Source: Luteimonas saliphila (lineage in GTDB: Bacteria; Pseudomonadota; Gammaproteobacteria; Xanthomonadales; Xanthomonadaceae). From it: DNA of 64,000 bases. The notes beneath the pieces were generated by a model. The model had not been told where the DNA came from and did no database searches. It was given only the letters and a program-made list of their open reading frames with translations. The stretch covers positions 1 to 64,000 of the forward strand of contig NZ_JAETWA010000006.1 in NCBI RefSeq assembly GCF_016774335.1, given 5' to 3'. Made by a program: the position numbers and the translations under genes. Below, piece after piece: positions 30,193 through 40,774 of this stretch; within the stretch, counting starts at the first letter, position 1; each line of letters starts with the position of its first letter.

Positions 30193-32799
30193 ATGTCGCA
30201 ACAAACCACCATCCGCAAGCTTGCCGCCCTGGTCAACACCCCGGTGGAGAAGCTGCTCGAGCAGTTGTCCGAAGCGGGCATGGCGTTCAGCGACCCCGAC
30301 CAGGTCGTCACCAGCACCGAGAAGGTCAAGCTGCTGGGCTTCCTGCGCCGCACCCACGGCAAGGCCGACAAGCCGGCCGAGGATGCGGTCGCGCCGAAGA
30401 AGATCACGCTCAACCGCACGCGCAAGCAGGAGATCACCGTCGGTGGCGGCAAGAACCGCGCCACGGTCGACGTGGTGGTGCGCAAGAAGGTCACGCTGGT
30501 CAAGCCGAGCGAGGCTACGGAGAGCGCCGGATCGGCCGCTGCGCCGGTGGACGACGAGCAGGCCGAGATCCTGCGCAAGCTCGAGGAATCGCGCCAGCGC
30601 AACCTCTCCGAGCAGCAGCGCCTGGCCGAGGAAGACAAGCGTCGCGCCGACGAGGCCGCCGAGCGCAAACGCCAGGCGGACGCCGAGGCCGAGCGCCTGC
30701 GTCAGGAAGCCGAGCTCGCGGCCGTGGTGCCGCCGCCGGGCGAAGACGCCGCGGCCCGCAAGCCGGTCGGCCACGGGCATGGGCATCCCAAGCCCGCGCC
30801 GCCGCGCAGCGAGGAGCGCGGCACCGGCCCCAAGCACAAGGGCAACCGCGGCTCGCACGTGATGGTCGCCGGCGTCGAGGACGACGAGAGCACCGCGCGC
30901 TTCGCCGGCCAGCTGCACCTGAGCGCCTCCGAGCGCGCGCGTCGCAGCAGCACGCGCGGCAAGCCCAAGTCGCGTCGCCATGTCGAGCAGTCGCGCAGCG
31001 GCGCCGGTCCGCACGGCTTCGAGCGCCCGACCGCGCCGGTGGTGCGCGAAGTCGCGATCGGCGAGGCGATCACCGTCGCCGACCTGGCGCAGAAGCTCGC
31101 GCTCAAGGGCGGCGACGTGGTCAAGGCGCTGTTCAAGATGGGCGTCATGGCGACGATCACCCAGAGCATCGACCACGACACTGCGGTGCTGGTGGTCGAG
31201 GAGCTCGGCCACAAGGCCGTCGCCGCCGAGAGCGACGATGCCGAGTCGGAACTGCTGGCGCATGCCGAACAGGTGCAGGGCGACCGGGTCGCGCGTCCGC
31301 CGGTGGTCACGATCATGGGCCATGTCGACCACGGCAAGACCTCGCTGCTGGACTACATCCGCCGCACCAAGGTGGCCTCGGGCGAGGCGGGTGGCATCAC
31401 CCAGCACATCGGCGCCTACCACGTCGAGACCGACAAGGGCGTCATCAGCTTCCTCGACACTCCGGGCCACGCCGCGTTCACCTCGATGCGCGCGCGCGGG
31501 GCGAAGCTGACCGACATCGTGATCCTGGTGGTGGCGGCCGACGACGGCGTGATGCCGCAGACGATCGAGGCGATCCAGCACGCGAAGGCGGCCAAGGTGC
31601 CGCTGATCGTGGCGATCAACAAGGTCGACAAGTCCGGAGCCGATCCGGAGCGGATCAAGAACGAGCTGCTCGCGCACGACATCGTCGCCGAGTCGTTCGG
31701 CGGCGACACCCAGATGGTAGAACTGTCGGCCAAGACCGGGCAGGGCGTGGACGAACTGCTCGACGCGATCTCGCTGCAGGCCGAGGTGCTGGAACTCAGG
31801 GCGGTGGCCACGGGTCGCGCCACGGGTACGGTGATCGAGTCCTCGCTCGACAAGGGCCGCGGTCCGGTCGCGACCGTGCTGGTGCAGCAGGGCCTGCTGG
31901 AGAAGGGCGATTACCTGGTCTGCGGCGTGCAGTACGGCCGCGTGCGCGCGCTGTTCGACGAAACCGGCTCGCAGGTCCCCGCGGCCGGCCCCTCGATTCC
32001 GGTGCAGGTACTGGGCCTGTCTGGGGTGCCCGACGCCGGCGACGATTTCGTCGTGGTCGAGGACGAGCGCCTGGCCAAGGAAGTCGCGCAACAGCGCGAG
32101 GCCAAGCGTCGCGAGATGCGGCTGGTGCAGGCGGCCGGCAACCGCATGGAGGACATCATGGCCCAGATGGGCCAGGGCGAGGCGCAGCAGCAGCTCAACC
32201 TGGTCATCAAGGCCGATGTGCAGGGTTCGGTCGAGGCGTTGCGCCAGGCGCTCACCGCGCTGTCGAACGAGCAGATCCGCATCAACGTCATCGTCTCGGG
32301 CGTGGGCGGCATCACCGAGTCCGACGCCAATGCCGCGGCCACCGCCAAGGCCACGATCATCGGCTTCAACGTCCGCGCCGACGCTTCGGCGCGCAGGGTG
32401 ATCGAGAACAGCGGCCTGGACCTGCGCTACTTCTCGATCATCTACGACGTGATCGACCAGGTGAAGCAGGTGGCGTCCGGCCTGCTGGGCGTGGAGATCC
32501 GCGAGGAGATCATCGGCATCGCCGAGGTCCGCGACGTGTTCCGCAGCTCGAAGTTCGGCGCGGTGGCCGGCAGCATGGTGATCGAGGGCGTGGTCAAGCG
32601 CTCCAAGCCGATCCGTGTGCTGCGCGACAACACGGTGGTGTTCGAGGGCGAGCTGGAGTCGTTGCGCCGCTTCAAGGAGAACGTCGACGAGGTGCGCAAC
32701 GGCACCGAATGCGGCATCGCCGTGAAGGCCTACAACGACGTGCAGCCGGGCGACCAGATCGAATGCTTCGAGCGCATCGAGGTGCAGCGGACGCTGTAG
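30193..32799 (+). CDS. infB: translation initiation factor IF-2
   Basis: IF-2 is the GTPase that brings initiator tRNA to the 30S subunit and promotes subunit joining. The 868-residue protein has the N-terminal IF2_N subdomain, a charged coiled-coil linker (about residues 130-180), a second IF2_N domain at about 285-335, and the G domain: G1 GHVDHGKT (376-383), G3 DTPGHAAF, G4 NKVD, then domains II-IV with the C-terminal fMet-binding barrel. Start 30193 has agga five bases upstream; the 14 codons upstream in frame are not conserved. Confidence 0.97.
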   Translation: MSQQTTIRKLAALVNTPVEKLLEQLSEAGMAFSDPDQVVTSTEKVKLLGFLRRTHGKADKPAEDAVAPKKITLNRTRKQEITVGGGKNRATVDVVVRKKVTLVKPSEATESAGSAAAPVDDEQAEILRKLEESRQRNLSEQQRLAEEDKRRADEAAERKRQADAEAERLRQEAELAAVVPPPGEDAAARKPVGHGHGHPKPAPPRSEERGTGPKHKGNRGSHVMVAGVEDDESTARFAGQLHLSASERARRSSTRGKPKSRRHVEQSRSGAGPHGFERPTAPVVREVAIGEAITVADLAQKLALKGGDVVKALFKMGVMATITQSIDHDTAVLVVEELGHKAVAAESDDAESELLAHAEQVQGDRVARPPVVTIMGHVDHGKTSLLDYIRRTKVASGEAGGITQHIGAYHVETDKGVISFLDTPGHAAFTSMRARGAKLTDIVILVVAADDGVMPQTIEAIQHAKAAKVPLIVAINKVDKSGADPERIKNELLAHDIVAESFGGDTQMVELSAKTGQGVDELLDAISLQAEVLELRAVATGRATGTVIESSLDKGRGPVATVLVQQGLLEKGDYLVCGVQYGRVRALFDETGSQVPAAGPSIPVQVLGLSGVPDAGDDFVVVEDERLAKEVAQQREAKRREMRLVQAAGNRMEDIMAQMGQGEAQQQLNLVIKADVQGSVEALRQALTALSNEQIRINVIVSGVGGITESDANAAATAKATIIGFNVRADASARRVIENSGLDLRYFSIIYDVIDQVKQVASGLLGVEIREEIIGIAEVRDVFRSSKFGAVAGSMVIEGVVKRSKPIRVLRDNTVVFEGELESLRRFKENVDEVRNGTECGIAVKAYNDVQPGDQIECFERIEVQRTL

Positions 32800-32816
32800 C
32801 GCGCGCTGGCGCGCGT

Positions 32817-32916
32817 GATTCGTGGATTCGTGATTCGTGATTCGTAAAGGCGGGTCACGATCACGATCCGGCGGCTGCCGCTTCTTCGAATCACCAATCA
32901 CTAATCACTAATTCAC
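32817..32916. repeat. heptad-repeat bracketed element, infB-rbfA
   Basis: A roughly 100-bp intergenic element of the same design as that in nuoD-nuoE but with another heptad. Left: GATTCGT at 32817, 32825, 32832 and 32839 (one extra g after the first). Right: AATCACC at 32889, AATCACT at 32896 and 32903, then aattcacg. The right heptads are the reverse complement of agtgatt, so the ends face each other and can pair. The interior (32846-32888) is non-coding. It ends next to the rbfA start and leaves no ribosome-binding site. Confidence 0.8.
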
Positions 32917-32924
32917 GAGTTCAC

Positions 32925-33296
32925 GTGCCCACGAAATCCTTCCATCGCACCGACCGTGTCGCCGCACAGCTCCGCCGTGAGCTGGGCACGCTGGTGCGCG
33001 CCGCGGTCGCCGAGCACGGGCTGCCGTCGGTGAGCGTGTCGGATGTCGAGGTGACTCGCGACATGGCGCACGCCAAGGTGTTCGTGACTGCGTTGCAGGC
33101 CGAGCGAGCGGACGAGGCCATGAAGGGCCTGCGCGCGGCGGCGCCCGAAATCCGCTACCGGCTCGCGCGCGCGGTCAAGCTCCGGCACGTGCCGGAGCTG
33201 CATTTCCACTACGACGATTCGGTCGATCGGGGCGAGCGCATCGACAACCTGCTCCGCGACCTGCCCGATGTGGGCGAGGGCGAACCTTCGCCGTAG
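32925..33296 (+). CDS. rbfA: ribosome-binding factor A
   Basis: RbfA is a KH-fold 30S maturation factor needed for 16S rRNA 5' end processing and cold adaptation. The 123-residue protein has the family N-terminus FHRTDRVAAQLRRELGTLV and the block LRHVPELHFHYDDSVDRGERIDNLL. The start is GTG at 32925, which preserves the conserved N-terminus; upstream is repeat sequence with no Shine-Dalgarno. The 126-bp gap after infB is occupied by the heptad element. Confidence 0.94.
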   Translation: MPTKSFHRTDRVAAQLRRELGTLVRAAVAEHGLPSVSVSDVEVTRDMAHAKVFVTALQAERADEAMKGLRAAAPEIRYRLARAVKLRHVPELHFHYDDSVDRGERIDNLLRDLPDVGEGEPSP

Positions 33297-33428
33297 GGCG
33301 CTGTCCATGGCACGCCGCCTCCAGTGGCGTGGCCGCACCGTCCGCGATTCGTCCCCACCGCCTGCTGTTCCGTGCGGCCGCTGGGGCCGACGGACGGCCG
33401 GCCCGAGCCGGCCCTATACAATCGACCG

Positions 33429-34400
33429 ATGACGGCCCGCCCACGCACGAAGTTCAGGAAGCTCGACGGCATCCTGCTGCTCGACAAGCCGCGCGGGCTC
33501 AGCTCGAACCAGGCGCTGCAGCGCGTGCGCCACCTGTTCCGCGCGGAGAAGGCGGGCCACACCGGCAGCCTCGATCCCCTTGCCACCGGCCTGCTGCCGG
33601 TCTGCTTCGGCGAGGCGACGAAAATCGCGGGCGGGCTGCTCGGCGCGCGCAAGGCCTACGACACCGTCGCGCGGCTCGGCATCGTGATGGATACCGACGA
33701 CGCCGAGGGTCAGCCGATCCGCGAGCGACCGGTGCCACCCCTGCGCATCCCGCAGATCGACCAGGCGCTCGCCGCGCTGACCGGCCGCATCCGCCAGCGC
33801 CCCCCGATCTATTCGGCGCTCAAGCGCGGCGGCGAACCGCTGTACGCGAAGGCGCGCCGCGGCGAGGTGGTGGAGGTGGAAGAACGCGATGCCGACGTGC
33901 ACGAGTTCAGCCTGCAATCGGCCGGCGACCTGCTCGACGACCTGCACGGCGTGTCACCGCAACTCCGGCTCCACGTAGAGTGCGGTTCGGGCACCTACGT
34001 GCGCAGCCTGGTGCGCGACCTGGGCGAGGCATTGGGCTGTGGCGCCCATGTCGCCGAGTTGCGACGACTGTGGGTCGACCCGTTCAGGGATCCCAGGATG
34101 TGGACGCTGGATGAGCTCCAGGTCCTCGCGACGCGCGGCGATCGCAGCCTGCTCGCCTGCCTGCTGCCGCTGGAGCGGGGGATGGCGTCGTGGCCACCGG
34201 TCGACCTGGACGAAGCCCAGGCCCGGCGCCTGGGGCGGGGCCAGCCGGTCGAGGGCGAATTCCATCCGTGCGGAGCCGTGGCCGTGTACGGGCCGGGGGG
34301 GCGTGCACTGGGGCTGGGCGAGGTGGCCGAGGGCCGCCTGCGGGCCCGCCGCCTGTTCAGTTGGGCCAGCGCCCAGGCCGCGGCGGGCGCCGGTGGCTGA
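33429..34400 (+). CDS. truB: tRNA pseudouridine(55) synthase
   Basis: TruB makes pseudouridine 55 in the T loop of tRNAs and also acts as a tRNA chaperone. The 323-residue protein has the catalytic aspartate D49 in [24 protein letters not shown], the thumb-loop region [18 protein letters not shown], and the C-terminal PUA-like domain. Start 33429 (ATGACGGCCCGC) is preceded by an AT-rich ctatacaatcg. It follows rbfA by 132 bp, in the conserved infB-rbfA-truB-rpsO-pnp order. Confidence 0.96.
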   Translation: MTARPRTKFRKLDGILLLDKPRGLSSNQALQRVRHLFRAEKAGHTGSLDPLATGLLPVCFGEATKIAGGLLGARKAYDTVARLGIVMDTDDAEGQPIRERPVPPLRIPQIDQALAALTGRIRQRPPIYSALKRGGEPLYAKARRGEVVEVEERDADVHEFSLQSAGDLLDDLHGVSPQLRLHVECGSGTYVRSLVRDLGEALGCGAHVAELRRLWVDPFRDPRMWTLDELQVLATRGDRSLLACLLPLERGMASWPPVDLDEAQARRLGRGQPVEGEFHPCGAVAVYGPGGRALGLGEVAEGRLRARRLFSWASAQAAAGAGG

Positions 34401-34402
34401 AC

Positions 34403-34431
34403 TTGTCCGGTCCGCCGCGGACAGCTATAAT
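34403..34431 (+). promoter_or_regulatory. rpsO promoter
   Basis: TTGTCC (34403-34408) and a consensus TATAAT (34426-34431) are spaced by 17 bp, directly after the truB stop. This would start transcription of rpsO about 135 bases upstream of its ATG, leaving a leader in which S15 autoregulation, known in E. coli, could operate. I did not identify the S15 binding site itself. Confidence 0.85.
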
Positions 34432-34575
34432 TTCGCGGCTTTTTTCAAGCACTTCCGTTCGTTCCAGGGAACCCCGTCCGGGGCCTCCCGATCACCCTTG
34501 ACGAACCTGGCGGTACGCCGCACGCGTCGACGACGCTGCGCCGGGATCTGCAGGTTTCGCGACTACGAGGCAATC

Positions 34576-34836
34576 ATGTCCATCGACAACAGCAAGATCA
34601 TCGAAGAACACGCGCGCGCCGCCAACGATACCGGTTCCCCGGAAGTCCAGGTCGCCCTGCTCACCGCCCGCATCGTGCATCTCACCGAGCACTTCAAGAC
34701 CCACAAGAAGGATCACCACAGCCGGCGCGGCCTGCTGCAGATGGTCAACCGTCGGCGCAGCCTGCTCGACTACCTGCACCGGAAGGATGCGAACCGCTAC
34801 AAGGCGCTGATCGAGAAACTCGGTCTGCGGCGCTAG
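34576..34836 (+). CDS. rpsO: 30S ribosomal protein S15
   Basis: S15 binds 16S rRNA helices 20-22 early in 30S assembly and contacts the 50S subunit. The 86-residue protein carries the conserved core [43 protein letters not shown] and the C-terminus [12 protein letters not shown]. Start 34576 has gaggcaatc upstream. Own promoter before it and a strong terminator after it. Confidence 0.98.
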   Translation: MSIDNSKIIEEHARAANDTGSPEVQVALLTARIVHLTEHFKTHKKDHHSRRGLLQMVNRRRSLLDYLHRKDANRYKALIEKLGLRR

Positions 34837-34846
34837 AACCGACCCC

Positions 34847-34883
34847 CGCCGCGGCGCAGCGATGCGCCGCGGCGTTGTTTTTT
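34847..34883 (+). terminator. intrinsic terminator of rpsO
   Basis: A perfect 12-bp stem (cgccgcggcgca / tgcgccgcggcg) closed by the tetraloop GCGA is followed by ttgttttttg. It begins 10 bases after the rpsO stop. In E. coli rpsO also has a leaky terminator before pnp. Confidence 0.9.
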
Positions 34884-35016
34884 GGGTGCGCCGATTTGCG
34901 GCGGTCGCGCCCGGGCAGGACGCCCGTCCGCAAGCAAGCGGCCACGCAAACGTGGCCACCCGTCCGGGGCATGGGCTCCGTCCGGTTTCATCGATCAAGA
35001 CTCAAGGACATCCAAC
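34884..35016 (+). promoter_or_regulatory. pnp leader with hairpin
   Basis: The 133 bases between the rpsO terminator and pnp contain the hairpin ggccacg-caaa-cgtggcc at 34940-34957 and a smaller gggcaggacgccc. In E. coli the pnp leader has an RNase III-cut hairpin through which PNPase represses its own synthesis; position and context make the same role possible here, but this is inference. Shine-Dalgarno aagga lies nine bases before the GTG. Confidence 0.4.
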
Positions 35017-37125
35017 GTGGCGAAAGTGACCAAGACCTTCCAGTACGGCAACCAGACCGTGACCCTCGAGACCGGCGAGATCGCGCGCCAGGCAGGCGGC
35101 GCGGTGATGGTGTCGTGCGAAGGCACCGTGCTGCTGGTGAGCGCGGTGGCCAACCGGACCGCGCGCGAAGGGCAGGACTTCTTCCCGTTGACCGTGGACT
35201 ACCAGGAGAAGTTCTATGCCGGTGGACGCATTCCCGGCGGCTTCTTCAAGCGCGAGGGTCGCCAGACCGAGAAGGAAACTCTGATCTCGCGCCTGATCGA
35301 CCGCCCGATCCGTCCGCTGTTCCCGGAAGGGTTCCGCAACGAAGTGCAGATCATCGCCACCGTGATGTCGATGAACCCCGAGGTCGACGGCGACATCCTC
35401 GCCCTGATCGGCGCTTCGGCCGCGCTGTCCCTTTCGGGCGCGCCTTTCGACGGCCCGATCGGCGCCGCCAAGGTCGGCTACAAGGGCGGCCAGTACCTGC
35501 TCAACCCGACCGTCAGCGAGCTGAAGGACTCGGAGCTGGAGCTGGTGGTCGCCGGTACCGCCGCCGCGGTGCTGATGGTCGAATCCGAGGCCCGTGAACT
35601 GTCCGAGGACGTGATGCTGGGTGCGGTGATGTTCGGCCACCAGCAGATGCAGGTCGCGATCGACGTGATCAACGAACTGGTCGCCGAAGCCGGCAAGCCG
35701 AAGTGGGACTGGCAGCCGCCGGCCGCCAACGAAGGCCTCGTCTCGGCGATCCGCCACGCGGTCGGCGAGCAGCTCGCCAGCGCCTTCCAGGTGCGCGACA
35801 AGCTCGAGCGCCGCGACGCGATCTCCAAGGTGAAGAAGGCGATCATCGAGACACTGAGCCCGCAGGCCGAAGCCAACGCCTGGTCGACCGGCGAGCTGTC
35901 GAAGGAGTTCGGGGAGCAGGAATACCAGACCATGCGCGACTCGGTCCTCAAGACCAAGGTCCGCATCGACGGCCGCGCGCTGGACACGGTGCGCCCGATC
36001 AGCGCCAAGGTCGGCATCCTGCCGCGCGTGCACGGCTCGTCGCTGTTCACCCGTGGCGAGACCCAGGCGATCGTCGCGGTCACCCTGGGCACCGCGCGCG
36101 ACGGCCAGATCATCGACGCCGTCGCCGGCGAGTACAAGGAACACTTCCTGTTCCACTACAACTTCCCCCCGTACTCGGTGGGCGAAGCCGGCCGCATGAT
36201 GGGCCCGAAGCGCCGCGAGATCGGCCACGGCCGCCTGGCCAAGCGCGGCGTGCTCGCGGTGATGCCGACGATGGAGGAGTTCCCCTACACGATCCGCGTG
36301 GTCTCCGAGATCACCGAGTCGAACGGTTCCTCGTCCATGGCCTCGGTCTGCGGCTCGTCGCTGGCGCTGATGGACGCGGGCGTGCCGATCAAGGCGCCGG
36401 TCGCGGGCATCGCGATGGGCCTGGTGAAGGAGGGCGACGACTTTGTCGTGCTGTCCGACATCCTCGGCGATGAGGACCACCTCGGCGACATGGACTTCAA
36501 GGTCGCGGGCACCACCAGGGGCATCTCCGCGCTGCAGATGGACATCAAGATCCAGGGCATCACCGAGGAGATCATGAAGGTCGCCCTGGCCCAGGCGAAG
36601 CAGGGCCGGCTGCACATCCTCAAGGAGATGGAGGCCGCCCTCAGCGCGCCGCGTGCCGAGCTCAGCGAGTTCGCGCCGCGCCTGATCACGATCAAGATCC
36701 ATCCCGACAAGATCCGCGAAGTGATCGGCAAGGGCGGTTCGGTGATCCAGGCGATCACCAAGGAAACCGGCACCCAGATCGACATCCAGGACGACGGCAC
36801 CATCACCATCGCCTCGGTCGACGCCGCTGCCGGGCGCGCCGCCAAGGAACGCATCGAGCAGATCACCTCGGACGTCGAGCCGGGCCGGATCTACGAAGGC
36901 AAGGTCGCCAAGATCATGGACTTCGGCGCGTTCGTCACGATCTCGCCCGGGAAGGACGGCCTGGTGCACGTCTCGCAGATCTCGAGCGAGCGCGTGGAGA
37001 AGGTCTCCGACAAGCTCAAGGAAGGCGACCTGGTCAAGGTCAAGGTGCTGGAAGTCGACAAGCAGGGCCGCATCCGCCTGTCGATCAAGGCCGTGGAAGA
37101 AGGCGAGGGCGTGTCCGGCGAGTGA
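35017..37125 (+). CDS. pnp: polyribonucleotide nucleotidyltransferase
   Basis: PNPase degrades RNA 3' to 5' phosphorolytically and can add tails; it is a trimer and degradosome partner. The 702-residue protein has two RNase PH-like domains (first with [14 protein letters not shown], second with [19 protein letters not shown]), the linking helical domain, then a KH domain ([21 protein letters not shown] region, about 560-620) and a C-terminal S1 domain ([17 protein letters not shown]). Start is GTG at 35017; the usual N-terminus [17 protein letters not shown] follows. A terminator follows 25 bases past the stop. Confidence 0.97.
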   Translation: MAKVTKTFQYGNQTVTLETGEIARQAGGAVMVSCEGTVLLVSAVANRTAREGQDFFPLTVDYQEKFYAGGRIPGGFFKREGRQTEKETLISRLIDRPIRPLFPEGFRNEVQIIATVMSMNPEVDGDILALIGASAALSLSGAPFDGPIGAAKVGYKGGQYLLNPTVSELKDSELELVVAGTAAAVLMVESEARELSEDVMLGAVMFGHQQMQVAIDVINELVAEAGKPKWDWQPPAANEGLVSAIRHAVGEQLASAFQVRDKLERRDAISKVKKAIIETLSPQAEANAWSTGELSKEFGEQEYQTMRDSVLKTKVRIDGRALDTVRPISAKVGILPRVHGSSLFTRGETQAIVAVTLGTARDGQIIDAVAGEYKEHFLFHYNFPPYSVGEAGRMMGPKRREIGHGRLAKRGVLAVMPTMEEFPYTIRVVSEITESNGSSSMASVCGSSLALMDAGVPIKAPVAGIAMGLVKEGDDFVVLSDILGDEDHLGDMDFKVAGTTRGISALQMDIKIQGITEEIMKVALAQAKQGRLHILKEMEAALSAPRAELSEFAPRLITIKIHPDKIREVIGKGGSVIQAITKETGTQIDIQDDGTITIASVDAAAGRAAKERIEQITSDVEPGRIYEGKVAKIMDFGAFVTISPGKDGLVHVSQISSERVEKVSDKLKEGDLVKVKVLEVDKQGRIRLSIKAVEEGEGVSGE

Positions 37126-37150
37126 TGGTCGCCGCTGAATCGAGCTGGAG

Positions 37151-37182
37151 AAAAGCGGGCTTCGGCCCGTTTTTCTTTTTTC
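37151..37182 (+). terminator. intrinsic terminator of pnp
   Basis: The stem aaaagcgggc / gcccgttttt with a UUCG-type loop is followed by cttttttcc. The run of A on the 5' side also gives a four-T tract on the minus strand, so it may serve the converging DUF1501 gene weakly as well. Confidence 0.9.
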
Positions 37183-37336
37183 CAGCGGAAGAAAGAACTG
37201 TTGCGAAAAGCCGCCGCGCCCGCAGCCAGGACTCGCTGCGGGCGCGGCGGGTGCCGAGTCGGCAGTACGCCGCGGCCTTCGTTGGCGGCATCGCCGAACA
37301 TCCCGTGCCCCGCAACGGCGCACGGAACGTGGATCG

Positions 37337-38869
37337 CTACAGCCGGTGCTGCTGCATCAGCCGGTAGAGCTTCAGGCGCAGGCGCAGCAGCGGCTGGGAG
37401 AGGCGCTCGGGCATGCGCACCGTGCCGCGGCTGTGGCGGATCGGTACTCCGGATGACGACGTCACCGCGTCGACCGTCGTCGTCGGCTGCGGCTGGCTGC
37501 TGATATTGATCAGCGGTGCCTGCGCCGCAGGCTGGGCAGAGGCGGACGCGCCGCTGGCGCTTGCGAACAGGCCCAGCGCGCTGTAACCGGCGTAACCTGG
37601 GAACACCTCCGCGGTCCGGGTGTGGCCCATGCGCGCCCGCAGCAGTTCGGTGAACACCCGTCGGAAATCCGTGGTTACCGGGACGTCGCCGAAGTAGGGC
37701 GACAGAATCTCCGGGTGCAGGCCGGGCCAGTTGCCGTAGAAGCGCCGCCCGTTCACCGGTCCGCCCAGGACCAGCAGCGGATTGCCGTAGCCGTGGTCGG
37801 TGCCGCCGCTGCCGTTCTCGCGGACGCGACGGCCGAACTCCGACTGCACCACCACCGTCACCCTCGCACCCTCGCCACCGCTGTTCATTTCGGCATAGAA
37901 GGCGGCGAGTGCCTGCGACAGCTCGCCCACCCGGCCGTGGTAGTAGCCGCCACCGCCATTGCCCTGACCCTCGTGCGTGTCCCAGCCGCCGAGATCGACG
38001 GCCGCATAACGCAGGCCGAGGTTGAAGCGGATGGACTGCGCCACGCTCCACAGCTGCCGGGCGAAGTTCGAGGTCGGCCAGCCGGCGGGCAGGGTCGAGG
38101 TGAAGGGCTGCTGCGCCACCGTACGCAGCGCGCCATCCGCGGCACGGCCGCTGTGTTCGAGGCCGACGTTGCCCTGCCACATGCTGGCGAGGGTCTCGTT
38201 GACGCCGCGGTAGCCGGCAGGCGAGTTGTCGCGCGCCCGCTGCCAGGCATAGGACCCGGAATTGAGCTGGAAGTCGGTCGGGCTGCCCATCGTCAGCGCC
38301 TGGGTGGCGCCGAGGAGGTTGGCCGGCATGCGGCTGTTGACCGCCAGTGCCGGCATGACCACCGACGAAGAGTTCCCGGGTTGCGTGCTCCAGGCACGCG
38401 CGATCCAACCGGTGCCGTTGCCCTTGCTGCCGGGCGTGCCGAAATCCAGGTATTGCTGGGCGTCGAAATGGCTGCGAGTGACCGTGGTCTGCATGCCGCA
38501 GCAATGCACGATCGCGAGCTTGCCGTCGACCCAGATGTCGCGCAGCCCGCTCGCGGCTGCGTGCAGACCGAATCCGGTCGCGCTGCCATTGGCCAGCGTG
38601 AGCGGCAGCGCGGCGTTGTCGCCGCTGAGCGGAACCCGGAGGTCGGGTCGCGCCTGCTCGTAGAAATCGCGGTCGTTGCCGGAGACCGGCACGACGAGGT
38701 TGAGCCCGTCGATGCCGCCGCGCAGGAACACGTGGACGATGGTGTCGTAGCTGTTGACTGCGGCTTCGGCGGGGCTGGCGAAGAACAGTGCCGGCCCCGC
38801 GGCGCCGACCGCGGCGGTGGCGCAGCAGCCTTTCAGGAATTCACGGCGATCGAGTTCGATCCTGGTCAT
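37337..38869 (-). CDS. DUF1501 protein, Tat-exported
   Basis: A 510-residue protein of the DUF1501 family (sulfatase/alkaline-phosphatase-like fold). It begins with a twin-arginine signal, LDRREFLKG (R8, R9), then an Ala-rich hydrophobic stretch and an ASPAEA cleavage region, so it is folded before export to the periplasm. The body has HVFLRGGIDGLNLVVP, VQSEFGRRVRENGSGGTDHGYGNPLLVLGG, both typical of the family. The precise function is unknown; partners are always DUF1800 proteins. It follows the DUF1800 gene by 10 bp and is surely co-transcribed. Confidence 0.88.
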   Translation of the reverse strand: MTRIELDRREFLKGCCATAAVGAAGPALFFASPAEAAVNSYDTIVHVFLRGGIDGLNLVVPVSGNDRDFYEQARPDLRVPLSGDNAALPLTLANGSATGFGLHAAASGLRDIWVDGKLAIVHCCGMQTTVTRSHFDAQQYLDFGTPGSKGNGTGWIARAWSTQPGNSSSVVMPALAVNSRMPANLLGATQALTMGSPTDFQLNSGSYAWQRARDNSPAGYRGVNETLASMWQGNVGLEHSGRAADGALRTVAQQPFTSTLPAGWPTSNFARQLWSVAQSIRFNLGLRYAAVDLGGWDTHEGQGNGGGGYYHGRVGELSQALAAFYAEMNSGGEGARVTVVVQSEFGRRVRENGSGGTDHGYGNPLLVLGGPVNGRRFYGNWPGLHPEILSPYFGDVPVTTDFRRVFTELLRARMGHTRTAEVFPGYAGYSALGLFASASGASASAQPAAQAPLINISSQPQPTTTVDAVTSSSGVPIRHSRGTVRMPERLSQPLLRLRLKLYRLMQQHRL

Positions 38870-38879
38870 GGTCTCGTCC

Positions 38880-40649
38880 TCAGCGGCTCAGGAATTCGGG
38901 GGACATCAGGATCAGCGACACCATGCTGCGGATGCGTTCGTGGTTGTAATGCCGTTTGAGGTCGTTCTGGGCCCAACTGTTGGTGTCCTCGATCACGTAG
39001 CTGGCCCGGTCGCCGTTCTGGGCGAGGAAAGCACGCAACGCCGAGACCCGCTGGGACTTGGGCATGTAGCCCAGGATGCGCCCGCACCAGAACTCGACCA
39101 GCCGGTTCGTGGTCCACTGGCCGACCGGCACGCCGGCGCGGGTCGTCTCGATGATCGGCAGGAGCTTGCCGTTACCGGCGACGTTGTCGGTTTCGGTGAG
39201 CCAGTTGAGGAGTTTCCAGGTCATGCCGAAGGTGCTGGCGCCGGACCAGGCGGTGGCGACGTCGGGATAGCCATTCGGCGCCGGCCAGTCGTAGGGCTGG
39301 TGGCCGGTGAAGCCCATGCGCCAGTTCAGGTCGTTGCTGCGGTTCTCGTCGAAGGTGTAGGTCCATTCGCAGCCGAGCACGCGCAAGGAAGCCGCGACCG
39401 CCTCGAACGGACGTCGCACCTTGCGTCCCCAGGCATGCTGCGCCTCGTCCGACAGCAGAATGTGCCGGAGCGTTTTCCTGATCTGGTCCGGCGCCTGCCA
39501 ATTAGCGCGGAACACCGCTGCGGCACTGTCCACCAGCGCCTGTGGCGGGTCGTCGCCGAGGAAGCGGCGGACCAGCTTCCTGCAGACGAACCGGGCGACG
39601 CGCGGGTGGCTGGCGATGCGGTCGAGGATGTCGCGCCCGTCCTGCAGCGCTGGCCGCTCCGGGTAGATGAAGGTGCCGAGTACGAACTTCGGCCCGGAGT
39701 CGTGCCAGTCGGCGTGGTAGTAGAAGGTACCGTCGTCCTTGTTGGCGTGCTGGAACTCCCAGTGGTTGTTGTTGATCGACCAGCCGGTGAACGCCGCGGC
39801 GGTCTCGTAGACGTCGATGTCGGTGTAGCCGATCGGATAGTTGCGGTCTTCGGGACAGGGCGGTACTTCGAACGGGTCCATGAAGCCCAGGTAGTTTTCC
39901 GCGCCGAAGGTGTGCAGCTCCAGCAGTTCCCGCGCGAAGTTCTCGTTCGGTCCCGAGCGGCGGTTCGATTTGTTGTCGAGGTAGATCATCATCGCCGTGC
40001 TCCTGGCCACCGCCTCGAGCATGGTGCGGAAATTGCCGAGCGCGTTGGCGCGGATCACGTCGCGGTCGTAGTGGCCGTAGACCGGGCAGCAGTCGTAGTC
40101 GCTGACCATCACGTTGAAATGGTCGTGCCAGAATCCGGTCACGACCTCGAACAGCTGCCGCTTCGAGTAGACCGCGCGCACCAGGGCCTCGCGCTGCACT
40201 TCCCAGCCCGGGCGCATGCGCACGGACCAGTCGACGTCGGCACGCACGTGCTGCGACCACTGCTGGGCCAGGGTCTTGGAGAGGGTGTTGTAGCCGGCGG
40301 CGGCGAGCCGGGTGGCGACGGCGCCGTCGTCGATGGCGGCCGGGTTGAGCTGGCGATCGACCCAGGCCGTGAGCCGCGCCAGGTCGCTGCTGCCCAGCGC
40401 GTTGAACTCGGCGATCGACGCTGCGGTCGCGCCGTAGCTCATGTTGTTGAGCACCCGCACGGCGAACGGCGGCTTGGCCAGCGTCAGCAGGCGGCGACGC
40501 GAGGACTTCTCCATTGCGGGCACAGCGGGGGCGTGCGCCGCGTGGTCCTCGGGAAGGGGCTGGAAACGGGGTGCGCGGGCAAGCTTGTAGCGCTGGCGGT
40601 GCGCGCGCTCGAGCATGGCGCGCTCCGCCTGTGAAAGGCCTGGAGTCAT
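38880..40649 (-). CDS. DUF1800 protein
   Basis: A 589-residue DUF1800-family protein. Recognisable blocks: NNMSYGATAASIAEFNALG near the start, WHDHFNV, NKSNRRSGPNENFARELLELHTFG (the family signature), TAAAFTGWSI, RFVCRKLVRRFLGDDPP, and WGRKVRRPFEAVAASLRVLG. Its function is not established; members pair with DUF1501 in Xanthomonadaceae, Planctomycetes and others. No clear N-terminal signal peptide is visible; an Arg-rich segment (EKSSRRRLLTLAK) lies at about residue 50. Start 40649 has a weak gcctggaag context. First gene of the DUF1800-DUF1501 operon. Confidence 0.87.
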   Translation of the reverse strand: MTPGLSQAERAMLERAHRQRYKLARAPRFQPLPEDHAAHAPAVPAMEKSSRRRLLTLAKPPFAVRVLNNMSYGATAASIAEFNALGSSDLARLTAWVDRQLNPAAIDDGAVATRLAAAGYNTLSKTLAQQWSQHVRADVDWSVRMRPGWEVQREALVRAVYSKRQLFEVVTGFWHDHFNVMVSDYDCCPVYGHYDRDVIRANALGNFRTMLEAVARSTAMMIYLDNKSNRRSGPNENFARELLELHTFGAENYLGFMDPFEVPPCPEDRNYPIGYTDIDVYETAAAFTGWSINNNHWEFQHANKDDGTFYYHADWHDSGPKFVLGTFIYPERPALQDGRDILDRIASHPRVARFVCRKLVRRFLGDDPPQALVDSAAAVFRANWQAPDQIRKTLRHILLSDEAQHAWGRKVRRPFEAVAASLRVLGCEWTYTFDENRSNDLNWRMGFTGHQPYDWPAPNGYPDVATAWSGASTFGMTWKLLNWLTETDNVAGNGKLLPIIETTRAGVPVGQWTTNRLVEFWCGRILGYMPKSQRVSALRAFLAQNGDRASYVIEDTNSWAQNDLKRHYNHERIRSMVSLILMSPEFLSR

Positions 40650-40774
40650 GGCGGCGTCCTGGAAGTCCCCTGTCGGACAGAGTATCGGTCGGAAGGCGGC
40701 GCCAGCTGTGATCCTGCCCACAATCCGGGTGTCGCGTCCGGCACGGTGGTACGTACTGGGGACCGCCGGCCCGC

